The notes below the pieces were generated by a model. It was given only the letters and a program-made list of their open reading frames with translations, ran no database searches and was not told where the DNA came from. From assembly GCF_004769635.1 (NCBI RefSeq), contig NZ_RQGH01000028.1:62001-126000 (forward strand): a stretch of 64,000 nucleotides of DNA. The letters are read 5' to 3'. This document shows, piece by piece, positions 54,395 through 61,683 of the stretch. The position numbers were made by a program, and so were the translations under genes. How positions within the stretch are numbered: the stretch's first letter is position 1; every line of letters starts with the position of its first letter. This DNA comes from Leptospira jelokensis (GTDB taxonomy: Bacteria > Spirochaetota > Leptospiria > Leptospirales > Leptospiraceae).

Positions 54395-55318
54395 CTATCG
54401 AATTTCGCTCACACGTGAGCCTTCTTCCACTTCTGTAAACACCACAAGGACCACTGGTTTCACACGTTCCGTAAAATACATTTGGATGATTTGTCTCAAA
54501 TGGCCTAACACAGGGGAAGTGACCACAATGACATTCCCATCGGTTTCCACTTTCACTCTTTCCAATTGGCGGTATGAGGATTCCGTTAATTCTTTGGAAG
54601 CCCAAGCCAAAAATCCAGACCAAGAAGCGGGGTGGGGGGTGGTTGCAGGTGAGGATTGAATTTGCCCAAGATTAAGCACTTCCTTTCTTTGCTGGCTGAC
54701 CAATTCACGGCAAAGGGTTTTGACGTAGGATGCATTTGATTCCATATGTAGACTCACGGCTTTGCGATAAGCTTCCAAAGCAATCTCTGGTCCAAACAAA
54801 TCCACTAGAGACTCAAAATCTTTTTTCTCTTCTTTGGTTTGCCCAAGTCCTTCTCCCATTTCTTTCGGCGTTTGCGCATTGTTTGTATTGGATATAGTTA
54901 TATTAATATGGTTAGGGGTCCCAAAAGAACCCCCCTTGGCATCCAATTTCGGCCCCCCAGAGGGATCTTTTTCTGGCTCCCTGAGGTGTATCTGTGTATC
55001 CCCCAGAGGGGTAATTTTGGAACCCTCGTAGTGGAAGGAGAAGTGGTAACGAGTAGAGGTGCGCCCATTGCCAGGAACTTGGTATAAGAGCCCCGCACTG
55101 GTTAATTCTTTTTTGGCGGAAACAATTGATTTTTTTGTTTTGAATCCGGTGAGCCTCATGAGGGTTTCCGTGTTCGGCCAAACTGGTTTGAAATTGTAAT
55201 CACTGAATTTTAATAGGACCGGGTAGAGGGTCTTTGCGGCATGGGATAACTCTGCCCAAACACCTGAATCTATGATGTCGGTCATCAGACGGATATAGGG
55301 GTGACGCAAGTCGCTCAC
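54395..55318 (-). CDS. Replication initiator-like protein (Rep) with winged-helix and DnaA-N-like parts
   Basis: The start is GTG at 55318, with a strong GGAGGAG ribosome site 5 bases upstream, giving 307 residues. Residues 20-105 look like a winged helix of HTH_36 type (LSHAAKTLYPVLLKFSDYNFKPVWPNTETLMRLTG, KKSIVSAKKELTSAGLLY). The C-terminus (about 225-290) resembles the DnaA N-terminal domain (SWSGFLAWASKEL, then VIVVTSPVLGHLRQIIQMYF). It lies downstream of parA-parB, and its leader holds a likely antisense RNA. Rep is therefore the probable initiator of this replicon. Function inferred from fold and context. Confidence 0.7.
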   Translation of the reverse strand: MSDLRHPYIRLMTDIIDSGVWAELSHAAKTLYPVLLKFSDYNFKPVWPNTETLMRLTGFKTKKSIVSAKKELTSAGLLYQVPGNGRTSTRYHFSFHYEGSKITPLGDTQIHLREPEKDPSGGPKLDAKGGSFGTPNHINITISNTNNAQTPKEMGEGLGQTKEEKKDFESLVDLFGPEIALEAYRKAVSLHMESNASYVKTLCRELVSQQRKEVLNLGQIQSSPATTPHPASWSGFLAWASKELTESSYRQLERVKVETDGNVIVVTSPVLGHLRQIIQMYFTERVKPVVLVVFTEVEEGSRVSEIR

Positions 55319-55377
55319 AGGACTCCTCCATTTTTCTGCAAAAATGAAACTAATTTTAAGCAATTAAAATGAAGGAG

Positions 55378-55406
55378 TTGACATTATCTGACATAATGTT
55401 AATTAT
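55378..55406 (+). promoter_or_regulatory. Promoter of the rep-leader antisense RNA
   Basis: TTGACA at 55378-55383 is followed 17 bases later by AATTAT (55401-55406, 4 of 6 consensus matches). The promoter points away from rep. A 7-base inverted repeat ACATTAT/ATAATGT (55381-55399) covers its spacer and could be an operator. Confidence 0.55.
55381..55399. repeat. Inverted repeat overlapping the antisense promoter
   Basis: ACATTAT (55381-55387) and ATAATGT (55393-55399) are perfect complements separated by CTGAC. It overlaps the -35/-10 spacer of the plus-strand promoter upstream of rep. A 13-base word starting in its right arm, TTAATTATGTCTC, recurs upstream of the second parA. Confidence 0.5.
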
Positions 55407-55412
55407 GTCTCA

Positions 55413-55470
55413 TCCAACAACATTCCTTCGGGAAACCCCGACCCCCTGGTGTTCCAGGGGAATTTTTTTC
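55413..55470 (+). ncRNA. Predicted counter-transcribed RNA in the rep leader
   Basis: From the promoter at 55378-55406 a transcript would start near 55413 and end at the terminator at 55443-55470, about 55-60 nucleotides. It would form two stem-loops. The first is TTCC-TTCG-GGAA (55423-55434), with a C(UUCG)G tetraloop, one of the most stable loops known. The second is the terminator hairpin. It is antisense to the leader of the rep mRNA, which starts about 55549 on the other strand. Such RNAs limit initiator synthesis in plasmids. It is predicted from sequence alone. Confidence 0.5.
55443..55469 (+). terminator. Rho-independent terminator of the antisense RNA
   Basis: CCCCTGG and CCAGGGG pair around TGTT (55443-55460), followed by AA and seven T residues on the plus strand. 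The minus strand has no T-run after the stem, so the terminator works only for plus-strand transcripts. No plus-strand gene precedes it, which supports a short RNA. Confidence 0.75.
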
Positions 55471-55555
55471 TTTTCGGGTTGGGACAAAACTTGCCCCTCA
55501 CCTTTTCCGTAACGAAAAGGTTTCTGCTTAAACTCAAATAGTTTTATTATGTCAC

Positions 55556-55583
55556 ATTATTGTCGGATTCTGGTGGATGTCAA
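55556..55583 (-). promoter_or_regulatory. Predicted rep promoter with ParB-type half-site
   Basis: On the minus strand TTGACA (55578-55583) is followed after 16 bases by AATAAT (55556-55561). This gives a leader of about 230 bases to the rep GTG. The word TGTCGGA (plus-strand 55561-55567) overlaps the -10 box and spacer. It is one arm of the palindromes upstream of the partition parA, so the rep promoter may be under the same control. Confidence 0.5.
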
Positions 55584-55626
55584 GTTCGTACAGTATTTTT
55601 CCCAGCCAGTACTAAAAATTTTTTTC

Positions 55627-55652
55627 CTAAGTACTTGACTGCTAAGTACTTG
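55627..55652. repeat. Iteron-like direct repeats near the origin
   Basis: CTAAGTACTTG occurs at 55627-55637 and 55642-55652, a 15-base period. AGTACT also appears near 55608-55613, and GTACTTGACA occurs upstream of the regulator gene near 57408. Direct repeats next to a rep gene suggest initiator binding sites, but only two clear copies are seen. Confidence 0.4.
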
Positions 55653-55658
55653 TTTGGG

Positions 55659-56480
55659 TTATGCCGAGTCACCGTATTTTTTGGACAATTCCTTTCGTAT
55701 AAATTTATAGATATCACCGAGTAAGATTTCGTCATCAGATTGGATTTGGATGCCGCTTCCTGTCCTCCGGATTTTGTATCCCGAGAGGGGAGAGGGATTT
55801 GGTTTTTGTGGTTCTCCTGACTTTACTTGTTTGTTAAAGTCTTTCGCGTCCTTAACGGTCTTCAGGGCGCCTTTATGGTAGAGGGTTAAGAATTCATCCA
55901 AACTTCCCTTTTTGGCGGCCTGTGCGGCTTGGACCAGGAGGTTTTTATTATAGATCTCGTTTTTCTTACATTTGTCCAAATCGGCCTTTGACATAGAGGT
56001 GATGGATAACACCTCAGTCATGTAGCTGCGGCTTTTCCCAAACAAATCTCCTAATTCTTGGTCCGTATAATTGTGTGCTTGTTTCAAAAAAACGAGGGCA
56101 TCCACTTCTTCATAGGGGGAGAGGTTTTCCCTTTGTAGGTTTTCGATGACGGCAAGTTTATAAATTTCTTTGTCGGGTCGGTTGAGGATTTTGCATTCGA
56201 TTTCAGACCAACCAAGGGACTTGGCAGCATGGTATCTCCTTTCCCCAGCGATGATCTTATAACTCCCTTCCTTGTCGCTTTTAGAAACGATGATGGGTTG
56301 GAGCAGACCATCTGCTTTTAACGTTTGTGCTAACTCTTCGATCCCTTTTTTCCTTTCTTGGCGAGGTTGGTGTTCGGAGGGTTGGATTTTGTCCATCCGG
56401 ATGGTACGAATGGTGCCATCTAAGTTTTCGGCTTGGTAGATATCAGCAAGGGAACCGAGTCGTTTACTTTTTAAGCTCAT
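55659..56480 (-). CDS. parB: ParB family partition protein of the rep-linked system
   Basis: The 273-residue ParB has the CTPase domain (LQPIIVSKSDKEGSYKIIAGERRYHAAKSLGW) and the ENLQRENLSPYEEVDALVFLKQ helix. The HTH is YTDQELGDLFGKSRSYMTEVLSITSM and a C-terminal segment follows. The stop is 340 bases before the rep start. Its start overlaps parA by 17 bases, the same overlap as in the second parAB pair. It should bind the centromere-like sites near parA. Confidence 0.93.
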   Translation of the reverse strand: MSLKSKRLGSLADIYQAENLDGTIRTIRMDKIQPSEHQPRQERKKGIEELAQTLKADGLLQPIIVSKSDKEGSYKIIAGERRYHAAKSLGWSEIECKILNRPDKEIYKLAVIENLQRENLSPYEEVDALVFLKQAHNYTDQELGDLFGKSRSYMTEVLSITSMSKADLDKCKKNEIYNKNLLVQAAQAAKKGSLDEFLTLYHKGALKTVKDAKDFNKQVKSGEPQKPNPSPLSGYKIRRTGSGIQIQSDDEILLGDIYKFIRKELSKKYGDSA

Positions 56481-57216
56481 TCAAAACCTCCTCGATAAAA
56501 CCTTCATACTCCTGAGATTGCCTGGACGATCGGTTGTAATCATAAACTGATTTTTTTGCCAAATGGCTTTCCCCAATGGCCACCCCGTCCGAAATTGTGT
56601 GTTCAAAAATTCGGAAGTACTTGGTAAGAACAGGAAGGATGGTTTTTGTCAAAAGGGTTTGGGGTTTGAGTTGGGTGATGAGTGCACCTAGGATTTCTAG
56701 GTCTGGGTTGATCCTTTTTTTGATGGAGGAGATGGTTTGCTGTAAACCCATAATCCCATCCATTGAAAACTTTTCTGCCTGCAAGGGGATGAGGACGTAA
56801 TTGGCGGCCACAAGGCTATTCACCGTAAAGATCGATAGCGATGGCGGGCAGTCGATGATTACAAATTCAAAATCCTTAAGTCCCGAGAGTGAGTCCCTCA
56901 GGATATAGGGAGCTTCCACTGAGTTAACAGAAACGGTTTCCATTTCCGCCAAACGCATGCTAGATGGGGCTATCCACAAATGCTCGTTATACGCCGGCGC
57001 AATGATGTCTTTGATATGGGCAGAGTTTTGGAATAAATGGGCAAGGTCTTTCTCAACGGTTTCCGGATTCAGAAAAATTCCAGTGGAGTTTGCCTGAGGG
57101 TCCATATCAATGAGCAAAGTTTTGAGATTTCGGCGAGCCAATCCCATGGCAAGATTCAAAGAAGTAGTTGTTTTTCCCTCTCCGCCTTTTTGATTCGCAA
57201 CTGCAATGGTGATCAT
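56464..57216 (-). CDS. parA: ParA family partition ATPase of the rep-linked system
   Basis: The 250-residue protein is a compact chromosomal-type ParA (Soj-like): AVANQKGGEGKTTTSLNLAMGLA at the N-terminus, LIDMDPQANSTGIFL and FVIIDCPPSLSIFTVNSL. It lacks the N-terminal extension of the second ParA. With parB and rep it forms a leftward rep-parB-parA module typical of secondary replicons. Two palindromes upstream are candidate binding sites. Confidence 0.95.
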   Translation of the reverse strand: MITIAVANQKGGEGKTTTSLNLAMGLARRNLKTLLIDMDPQANSTGIFLNPETVEKDLAHLFQNSAHIKDIIAPAYNEHLWIAPSSMRLAEMETVSVNSVEAPYILRDSLSGLKDFEFVIIDCPPSLSIFTVNSLVAANYVLIPLQAEKFSMDGIMGLQQTISSIKKRINPDLEILGALITQLKPQTLLTKTILPVLTKYFRIFEHTISDGVAIGESHLAKKSVYDYNRSSRQSQEYEGFIEEVLNELKK

Positions 57217-57327
57217 CTATCTCTTGTTTCCCTTCCCAATTGGTATGCTTTCGTTTCGAAAAATTGGGATCAATTGAATTTTTGGAAATGACCAAAAAAA
57301 GGATTTTTGGACAACTTCTACCCACAT

Positions 57328-57343
57328 TGTCGGACATCCGACA
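57328..57343. promoter_or_regulatory. Candidate partition site, copy 1
   Basis: TGTCGGA and TCCGACA are perfect complements around CA. The core GTCGGACATCCGAC recurs 52 bases away at 57380-57393. Both copies lie in the 203-base region between parA and the divergent regulator gene. They may serve as ParB sites or as the parAB operator. Confidence 0.6.
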
Positions 57344-57379
57344 TACCAAAAATTAGCAAAAACTATCTCGTCTCTTTTG

Positions 57380-57393
57380 GTCGGACATCCGAC
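57380..57393. promoter_or_regulatory. Candidate partition site, copy 2
   Basis: GTCGGACATCCGAC repeats the core of copy 1 exactly; the outermost T of the left arm is changed to G. A single arm of the same motif lies in the rep promoter at 55561-55567. Confidence 0.6.
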
Positions 57394-57419
57394 ATTTAAA
57401 ACGGTACGTACTTGACAAA

Positions 57420-58766
57420 GTGATTAAATTTAAACAGTTTCATAGCATGCATTCTCACACCCTGTCCTTGTTTGCCTCTGGCAAAACAGGCAAAGATTGG
57501 ATGGATTCCGTCCTCCCTGCTTTGTGGGTTGAGCTGTGTACCGAATTTGGATTGCATTGCGGGGTTGTGGTCCTCAAAGCCGAAGGCGAAGATTCATTTT
57601 ACGAATCCGCAAGTTTTGGATATGGTGAGGATGGCTTTTATTATTCATTTTTAAACAGGGGTTCTGTTCACTGGGAAACCCTCATGACATCCAAAGAACC
57701 TGTTTCTTTTCCGGGAGTTGAATTTCCGGTTTTTGGGAAAAATACAAACGCCATTGGGATCCGGATCCACGCAAAAGAGAGTGTTGGTTTTTTGTTGGTA
57801 GAGCTTGAGGGTAAACCAAGTTTTTCTGTGTTGGCACTTCTTGTTTTGTTTGCAGAAAAAATTGGAACCGAGTGGGAGAGGGCAAACTTCATTCACTCTC
57901 CTGCCAGCCAAGTTCCGGTTTCTCTCGATGGAGCCCATCGTTTCTTTCGCGATGAAATTTCCAATTTGGAAACAGCCGTTTCCGAATTCCGAGAGAATCG
58001 AATTGTCTCCATTTTTGGAGCTGCGGGGACAGGGAAAAAGTCCCTAGCAAAGTGGATCCACCAGAGCCAAAATCCAGATGCTCCCATCCTAGTTGTGGAG
58101 TCACTCCCTGACCATTTTGGCAAATTTGAAAAGGCAATCTTTGAATGGGGGAAGGAGGCAAATGTTGGCAGTCTCGTGTTTACCAACGTCCAGTCTTTCT
58201 CATTAGGACAGCAGCAAATCCTTGTCGACTGGTGGTCGAAATCGGGTTACAAAGGTTCCCTTTTCCTTTTGGGACCAACAGAATTTGGACAGGAAATCCT
58301 CCCCGAATTCAAACAACTCCTCGAGCGGAATTCGATATTTTTGCCTTCCTTACGTCTGCTCCCTAAGGGGAGTTTTGTCCGCATCATCCAGTCGATTTTC
58401 CAAGAGCTCTGCCGGACTCAGAATCGGTTGGGACTGGTTTTAAGCCCCCAAGCAGAAAAGGAGCTTTCCGGTAGAGTTTACCAAGAAAATTTCGTCGAAT
58501 TACGCAATCGAATCTTGTCAGGAATTCTCACCTGTCGCACCCAGACGGTGGAAGTTTCTGATCTAGAGGTTGGAAAAGTCCGAATGGATTTAGAGATTCC
58601 TGATGCGGAAGATTTAGACTTGCGGCGAGGGATAGAAGCCTTAGAAAGGCAGAAGATTCTTTTGGCGATGCGGATCTTCTCAGGGAACCAAATCCGAATG
58701 GCGAAGGCCTTGGGAATCTCGAGGGGTTCCCTCCAATACAAAATGAAACAACTTGGTTTGATGTAA
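57420..58766 (+). CDS. Degenerate AAA+ regulator with C-terminal Fis-type HTH
   Basis: The frame opens at GTG 57420; ATG 57447 is an alternative and neither has a good ribosome site. The 448-residue product has an N-terminal region of about 170 residues that may be GAF-like. An AAA+-like domain follows with Walker A GAAGTGKKS near residue 200. A Fis-type HTH (EALERQKILLAMRIFSGNQIRMAKALGISRGSLQYKM) ends the protein. No GAFTGA loop is present, so it probably does not contact sigma-54. It is divergent from parA and overlaps no gene. Confidence 0.75.
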   Translation: MIKFKQFHSMHSHTLSLFASGKTGKDWMDSVLPALWVELCTEFGLHCGVVVLKAEGEDSFYESASFGYGEDGFYYSFLNRGSVHWETLMTSKEPVSFPGVEFPVFGKNTNAIGIRIHAKESVGFLLVELEGKPSFSVLALLVLFAEKIGTEWERANFIHSPASQVPVSLDGAHRFFRDEISNLETAVSEFRENRIVSIFGAAGTGKKSLAKWIHQSQNPDAPILVVESLPDHFGKFEKAIFEWGKEANVGSLVFTNVQSFSLGQQQILVDWWSKSGYKGSLFLLGPTEFGQEILPEFKQLLERNSIFLPSLRLLPKGSFVRIIQSIFQELCRTQNRLGLVLSPQAEKELSGRVYQENFVELRNRILSGILTCRTQTVEVSDLEVGKVRMDLEIPDAEDLDLRRGIEALERQKILLAMRIFSGNQIRMAKALGISRGSLQYKMKQLGLM

Positions 58767-58768
58767 AG

Positions 58769-59767
58769 ATGGATGATACTGTATACGAAGAACGAAAAAC
58801 CCCTGCCGGTTTTCTCGTAAAGGTCCGACTTTCCAAACTGACTTATGTTGTCTTTACCGAGTCGGGACCTGAGGTCCCCAAGGGTGCCAAAAACAACTCC
58901 ATTGTGGTCAATGTCCCTCGGGTGGGTTTTTTCGGAGACGACTTCGACGTCTCCCATTTCCACTTGGGGGAACTTTCCTTTGTGAATGTCAAAGCTGGAA
59001 AAATGGTCATCCCATACCAACACGGATTCTCCAATGAAATCAAAACGATTTATTTGGGAACGGGGAGCCAAAGTGACGTCCTCCCTGTTGTCATTTACCA
59101 CTACAAAAACAAAGAAGAATTGATGGCAGCTTGGGAGAAGGGTGAACAGGCCCAGTTTTTGGTTGTGGACGAAGAGATCCCTCGTTCGGACATGGTGTCT
59201 TTCAAAATCCGTTATCCAAGTATGAATATCCTTGTGATCAAAAAAAGGATCAATACCTCTGCGGAATCGCAGTCCCCTAAAACAGAAGAATCCAAAGACA
59301 AGGGTGTCGTGGACTATGACAAAGTCCGTGCCACCGATGTGGCGAAAAACCAGAACCTAAACACCTACAGCGAAAATCCTGTTTTCCTTGCAAGGATCCA
59401 CTTGCGAGCCATGGAACTCGATAAGGTGAAACAGCTCCTCCTTGATTTCCATCTTTCCTCTGACGATGTGATGTTCATCCGTACATTTTTAGATGTGATG
59501 ATCAAAAATGAGTACAAGAAGCCGGAACTTGACTCAGTCAAACCACAGCTCATTGCCATGAATGAAGCCTTTCGATTGGCAGTTCTCATTTTAGAATTCC
59601 AAGTGGAAGTATTTGAAAAAGAATTGGATGTGGGATTTTCGAAAGATATCTCCCATATGATTTATGCCCTACTTGCCAAAGAGCAGGACCTGGCCAAAGA
59701 CCTGGAACATGAAATTGTTTTATGGGAATGGAAACTTCGGGTAAGAGCTTCCCTCTACAAAAAATAG
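58769..59767 (+). CDS. Hypothetical protein
   Basis: The 332-residue soluble protein starts 2 bases after the AAA+/Fis regulator, so the two are probably co-transcribed. The N-terminal half is beta-rich (FHLGELSFVNVKAGKMVIPYQHG), followed by a polar linker and a helical C-terminal half (HLRAMELDKVKQLLLDFHLSSDDVMFIRTFL). No family is recognised. Confidence 0.7.
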   Translation: MDDTVYEERKTPAGFLVKVRLSKLTYVVFTESGPEVPKGAKNNSIVVNVPRVGFFGDDFDVSHFHLGELSFVNVKAGKMVIPYQHGFSNEIKTIYLGTGSQSDVLPVVIYHYKNKEELMAAWEKGEQAQFLVVDEEIPRSDMVSFKIRYPSMNILVIKKRINTSAESQSPKTEESKDKGVVDYDKVRATDVAKNQNLNTYSENPVFLARIHLRAMELDKVKQLLLDFHLSSDDVMFIRTFLDVMIKNEYKKPELDSVKPQLIAMNEAFRLAVLILEFQVEVFEKELDVGFSKDISHMIYALLAKEQDLAKDLEHEIVLWEWKLRVRASLYKK

Positions 59768-59817
59768 CCAAAATTTCCAAAAAAAAGCTTTATTTTTCCC
59801 TGATTTCGGTGAAAACT

Positions 59818-60690
59818 ATGGATATCTATATGTTTTTCGCGGTAAAATTCAAAAATTTGGCACGGAACTTGCTTAAAGTTGCGCCCTTGCTCTGCCTGCT
59901 TGGATTTTTGATTTTTCCTCAATCTGGTCTTTTGGCAAACGAGTGGGACAAACCCGTTGTCCTTTTGGAAGAACCACTCCAACCAGCCATTGAACTCCGC
60001 GACGGAAAAATTGCAGAAGTTCGTGTTGGATCCGAAACAGAAATTGCATTGGAAACTCCGGAATCCTTCCTTGGGTTTCATTCCAATCTGGGAAATGAAA
60101 CTTCTGGTTCTCGCATCACTTCTGTTCCTTGTGCAATTTCAAATGCACAACTTTCTGCCCACTTGGAAAAATCAAATACCCTCATCCCTCTTTCCATTTC
60201 AAATTCTGAAGTAGGGCCAAACCATTCTTACGTCTGTCCGGAGCAATTTGGCGTAAAATCGATTGCCAACCCAGGACTTTTTGGTTTTCTGGGGATATGT
60301 CTCAGCCGAAGCGAGTTGCCTTCCAAAAATTCCTCAACGCCATGCGAAAACTTTCCACTGAAGTCAATGACTCAGAAATCTGCAAACGATTGGAAATCCT
60401 CATGGCAACGAGTAAGGACGACCTCCCTTTGGCACATGTCAACCAACTCCTCCAGGAGCCAAAAGACTTCGATCCAAAGACCATCCCAGAGCCTTACACC
60501 CAGTATGTCCGACACTTCATCTACATGGTCAAACGCAATGGAAGAATCCCTAGCGACATCCTCGCCACTGTTGATGAGCCAGGAACGGAAGGAACAGGTT
60601 CTCGGTCTGGAAAAAAATCCAGCAAACAGCAAAGTACTGCCTCTGGCACAAAACCCAAGAAGGCCAGTGCCAAATCGAGTCTTGCTGTAA
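59818..60690 (+). CDS. Exported protein, frame disrupted or overlapping downstream
   Basis: From ATG 59818 the frame encodes a signal peptide (LLKVAPLLCLLGFLIFPQSGLLANE) and a plausible mature domain up to about base 60296. Beyond that, the residues become Ser/Arg/Lys-rich and coincide with the out-of-frame reading of the next gene. The credible protein is therefore about 160 residues, and the rest of the 290-residue frame is doubtful. The original end may have been lost by a frameshift. No family is recognised. Confidence 0.45.
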   Translation: MDIYMFFAVKFKNLARNLLKVAPLLCLLGFLIFPQSGLLANEWDKPVVLLEEPLQPAIELRDGKIAEVRVGSETEIALETPESFLGFHSNLGNETSGSRITSVPCAISNAQLSAHLEKSNTLIPLSISNSEVGPNHSYVCPEQFGVKSIANPGLFGFLGICLSRSELPSKNSSTPCENFPLKSMTQKSANDWKSSWQRVRTTSLWHMSTNSSRSQKTSIQRPSQSLTPSMSDTSSTWSNAMEESLATSSPLLMSQERKEQVLGLEKNPANSKVLPLAQNPRRPVPNRVLL

Positions 60691-60728
60691 AAAAATCAAA
60701 ATCTACCCAAGCAAAATCTAAAAAATAA
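60297..60728 (+). CDS. Small protein with basic C-terminal tail
   Basis: The 143-residue product has a globular-looking helical part (FQKFLNAMRKLSTEVNDSEICKRLEILMATS). A tail of about 45 residues is rich in Lys, Ser and Ala (KKSKSTQAKSKK) and could bind nucleic acid. It overlaps the preceding frame by 394 bases in another frame. Its composition is more protein-like than the overlapped frame, so it is likely the real gene of this stretch. Confidence 0.6.
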   Translation: MSQPKRVAFQKFLNAMRKLSTEVNDSEICKRLEILMATSKDDLPLAHVNQLLQEPKDFDPKTIPEPYTQYVRHFIYMVKRNGRIPSDILATVDEPGTEGTGSRSGKKSSKQQSTASGTKPKKASAKSSLAVKKSKSTQAKSKK

Positions 60729-60742
60729 ACTACGAAGCCGTA
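60729..60742 (+). terminator. Short hairpin after the basic-tail gene
   Basis: CTACG and CGTAG pair around AAGC directly after the stop of the gene at 60297-60728. The following bases are moderately T-rich (TCCTTCCTTT). The stem is only five pairs, so this is a weak terminator. Confidence 0.3.
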
Positions 60743-60805
60743 GTCCTTCCTTTGGGTTGTAGTTCCCAATGACCCAAAACCGAACTTTTCCTAGCCATTC
60801 ACCTT

Positions 60806-60824
60806 CCCTGTGCGCACCACAGGG
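60806..60824 (+). repeat. Hairpin-forming inverted repeat
   Basis: CCCTGTG and CACAGGG are perfect complements around CGCAC. No T-run follows, so a simple terminator is unlikely. It is the strongest hairpin of the gene-free stretch. Confidence 0.4.
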
Positions 60825-61683
60825 CGAATTGGCGGGAATATCCACTTCCAACCGTTTCCATCAAATCTCAAAAAAATGCCCAAATTTAGTCAAATATATG
60901 CTGTAAGAAAGCGATTTTTCACCTCGCGGCCCCGAAATTCCTCTCCCGTGCTCCGAACCAAGGCCAGATTGTAAAAACTGCCTAAATTAAGTCACTTATT
61001 TAGAGGGACCGATTGGGCATAGAAGTGGCGATGGGAGGGCAGGCAACTTTGGATCCAATCAGTCCCCGTGACGACAAGTAGGCAGCCAGTGCCAAACTGT
61101 GGGCACCGAAACACCTTAGCTGCCAGTTTTCCGGCGCCAGCCATCAGGCAGAAGTAAGGAATCCGATGGTTGCCCAATTGACGTCACTCGGGGCGGCTAC
61201 AGACCAAATGGTCGATGTGAGGAGAGGGCATAAGAATGGCTTTCGAAAGATTGCCCTTTCGATTCGGCCCACTGCCGAAAATGCGCCAATTAGGACCGTC
61301 TACCGATGCAAAAAACACCCGCAAAGGATGCTTGAAAAATGGCACTCCGAGGGGAATCGGGAAAAGAGGCATAGAGATGGGCCCCTTTCATTAAAGAGGG
61401 CAGGAAACAAAGCAGGCATTGGGTAGAGCGATTGGATGCGGGTTCATCGCGGCCCCGTTTTGCCGAAAATCCGGCATTTAAACGGAGAAAATAAGGAATT
61501 TTTGGGGATTTCGCCTGTAGGTCTCACAACGGGGTTTTTGCCGTTTCTGCCTCCCGGCGCCTCTGAATTTTGGCGGTATATCTGCCAAAATGTCATGTGT
61601 AGACAGATTGCATACACCTGTAAAATTGGCAGATTTTGGAATATTGGTTGCCAGACAGGTCCTCCTCCTCATCTTTCCCTGGT

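Larger units (their letters stand above)
60729..61683. other. GC-rich stretch without a credible gene
   Basis: About 950 bases separate the basic-tail gene from the zinc-ribbon gene. Sample lines reach about 55% G+C, against about 38-40% around them. Open frames here are short and not protein-like. Hairpins are frequent: CTACG/CGTAG at 60729-60742, CCCTGTG/CACAGGG at 60806-60824, and TTTTGGC/GCCAAAA at 61568-61590. A loose motif GGGCATAGAA-like occurs near 61016, 61226 and 61367. It may be a decayed gene, a structured RNA or a repeat remnant. Confidence 0.5.

Noticed and set aside
57651..58186. Several minus-strand frames in the AAA+/Fis gene
   Set aside because: They overlap each other and the AAA+ domain on the plus strand; none has a signal peptide or domain.
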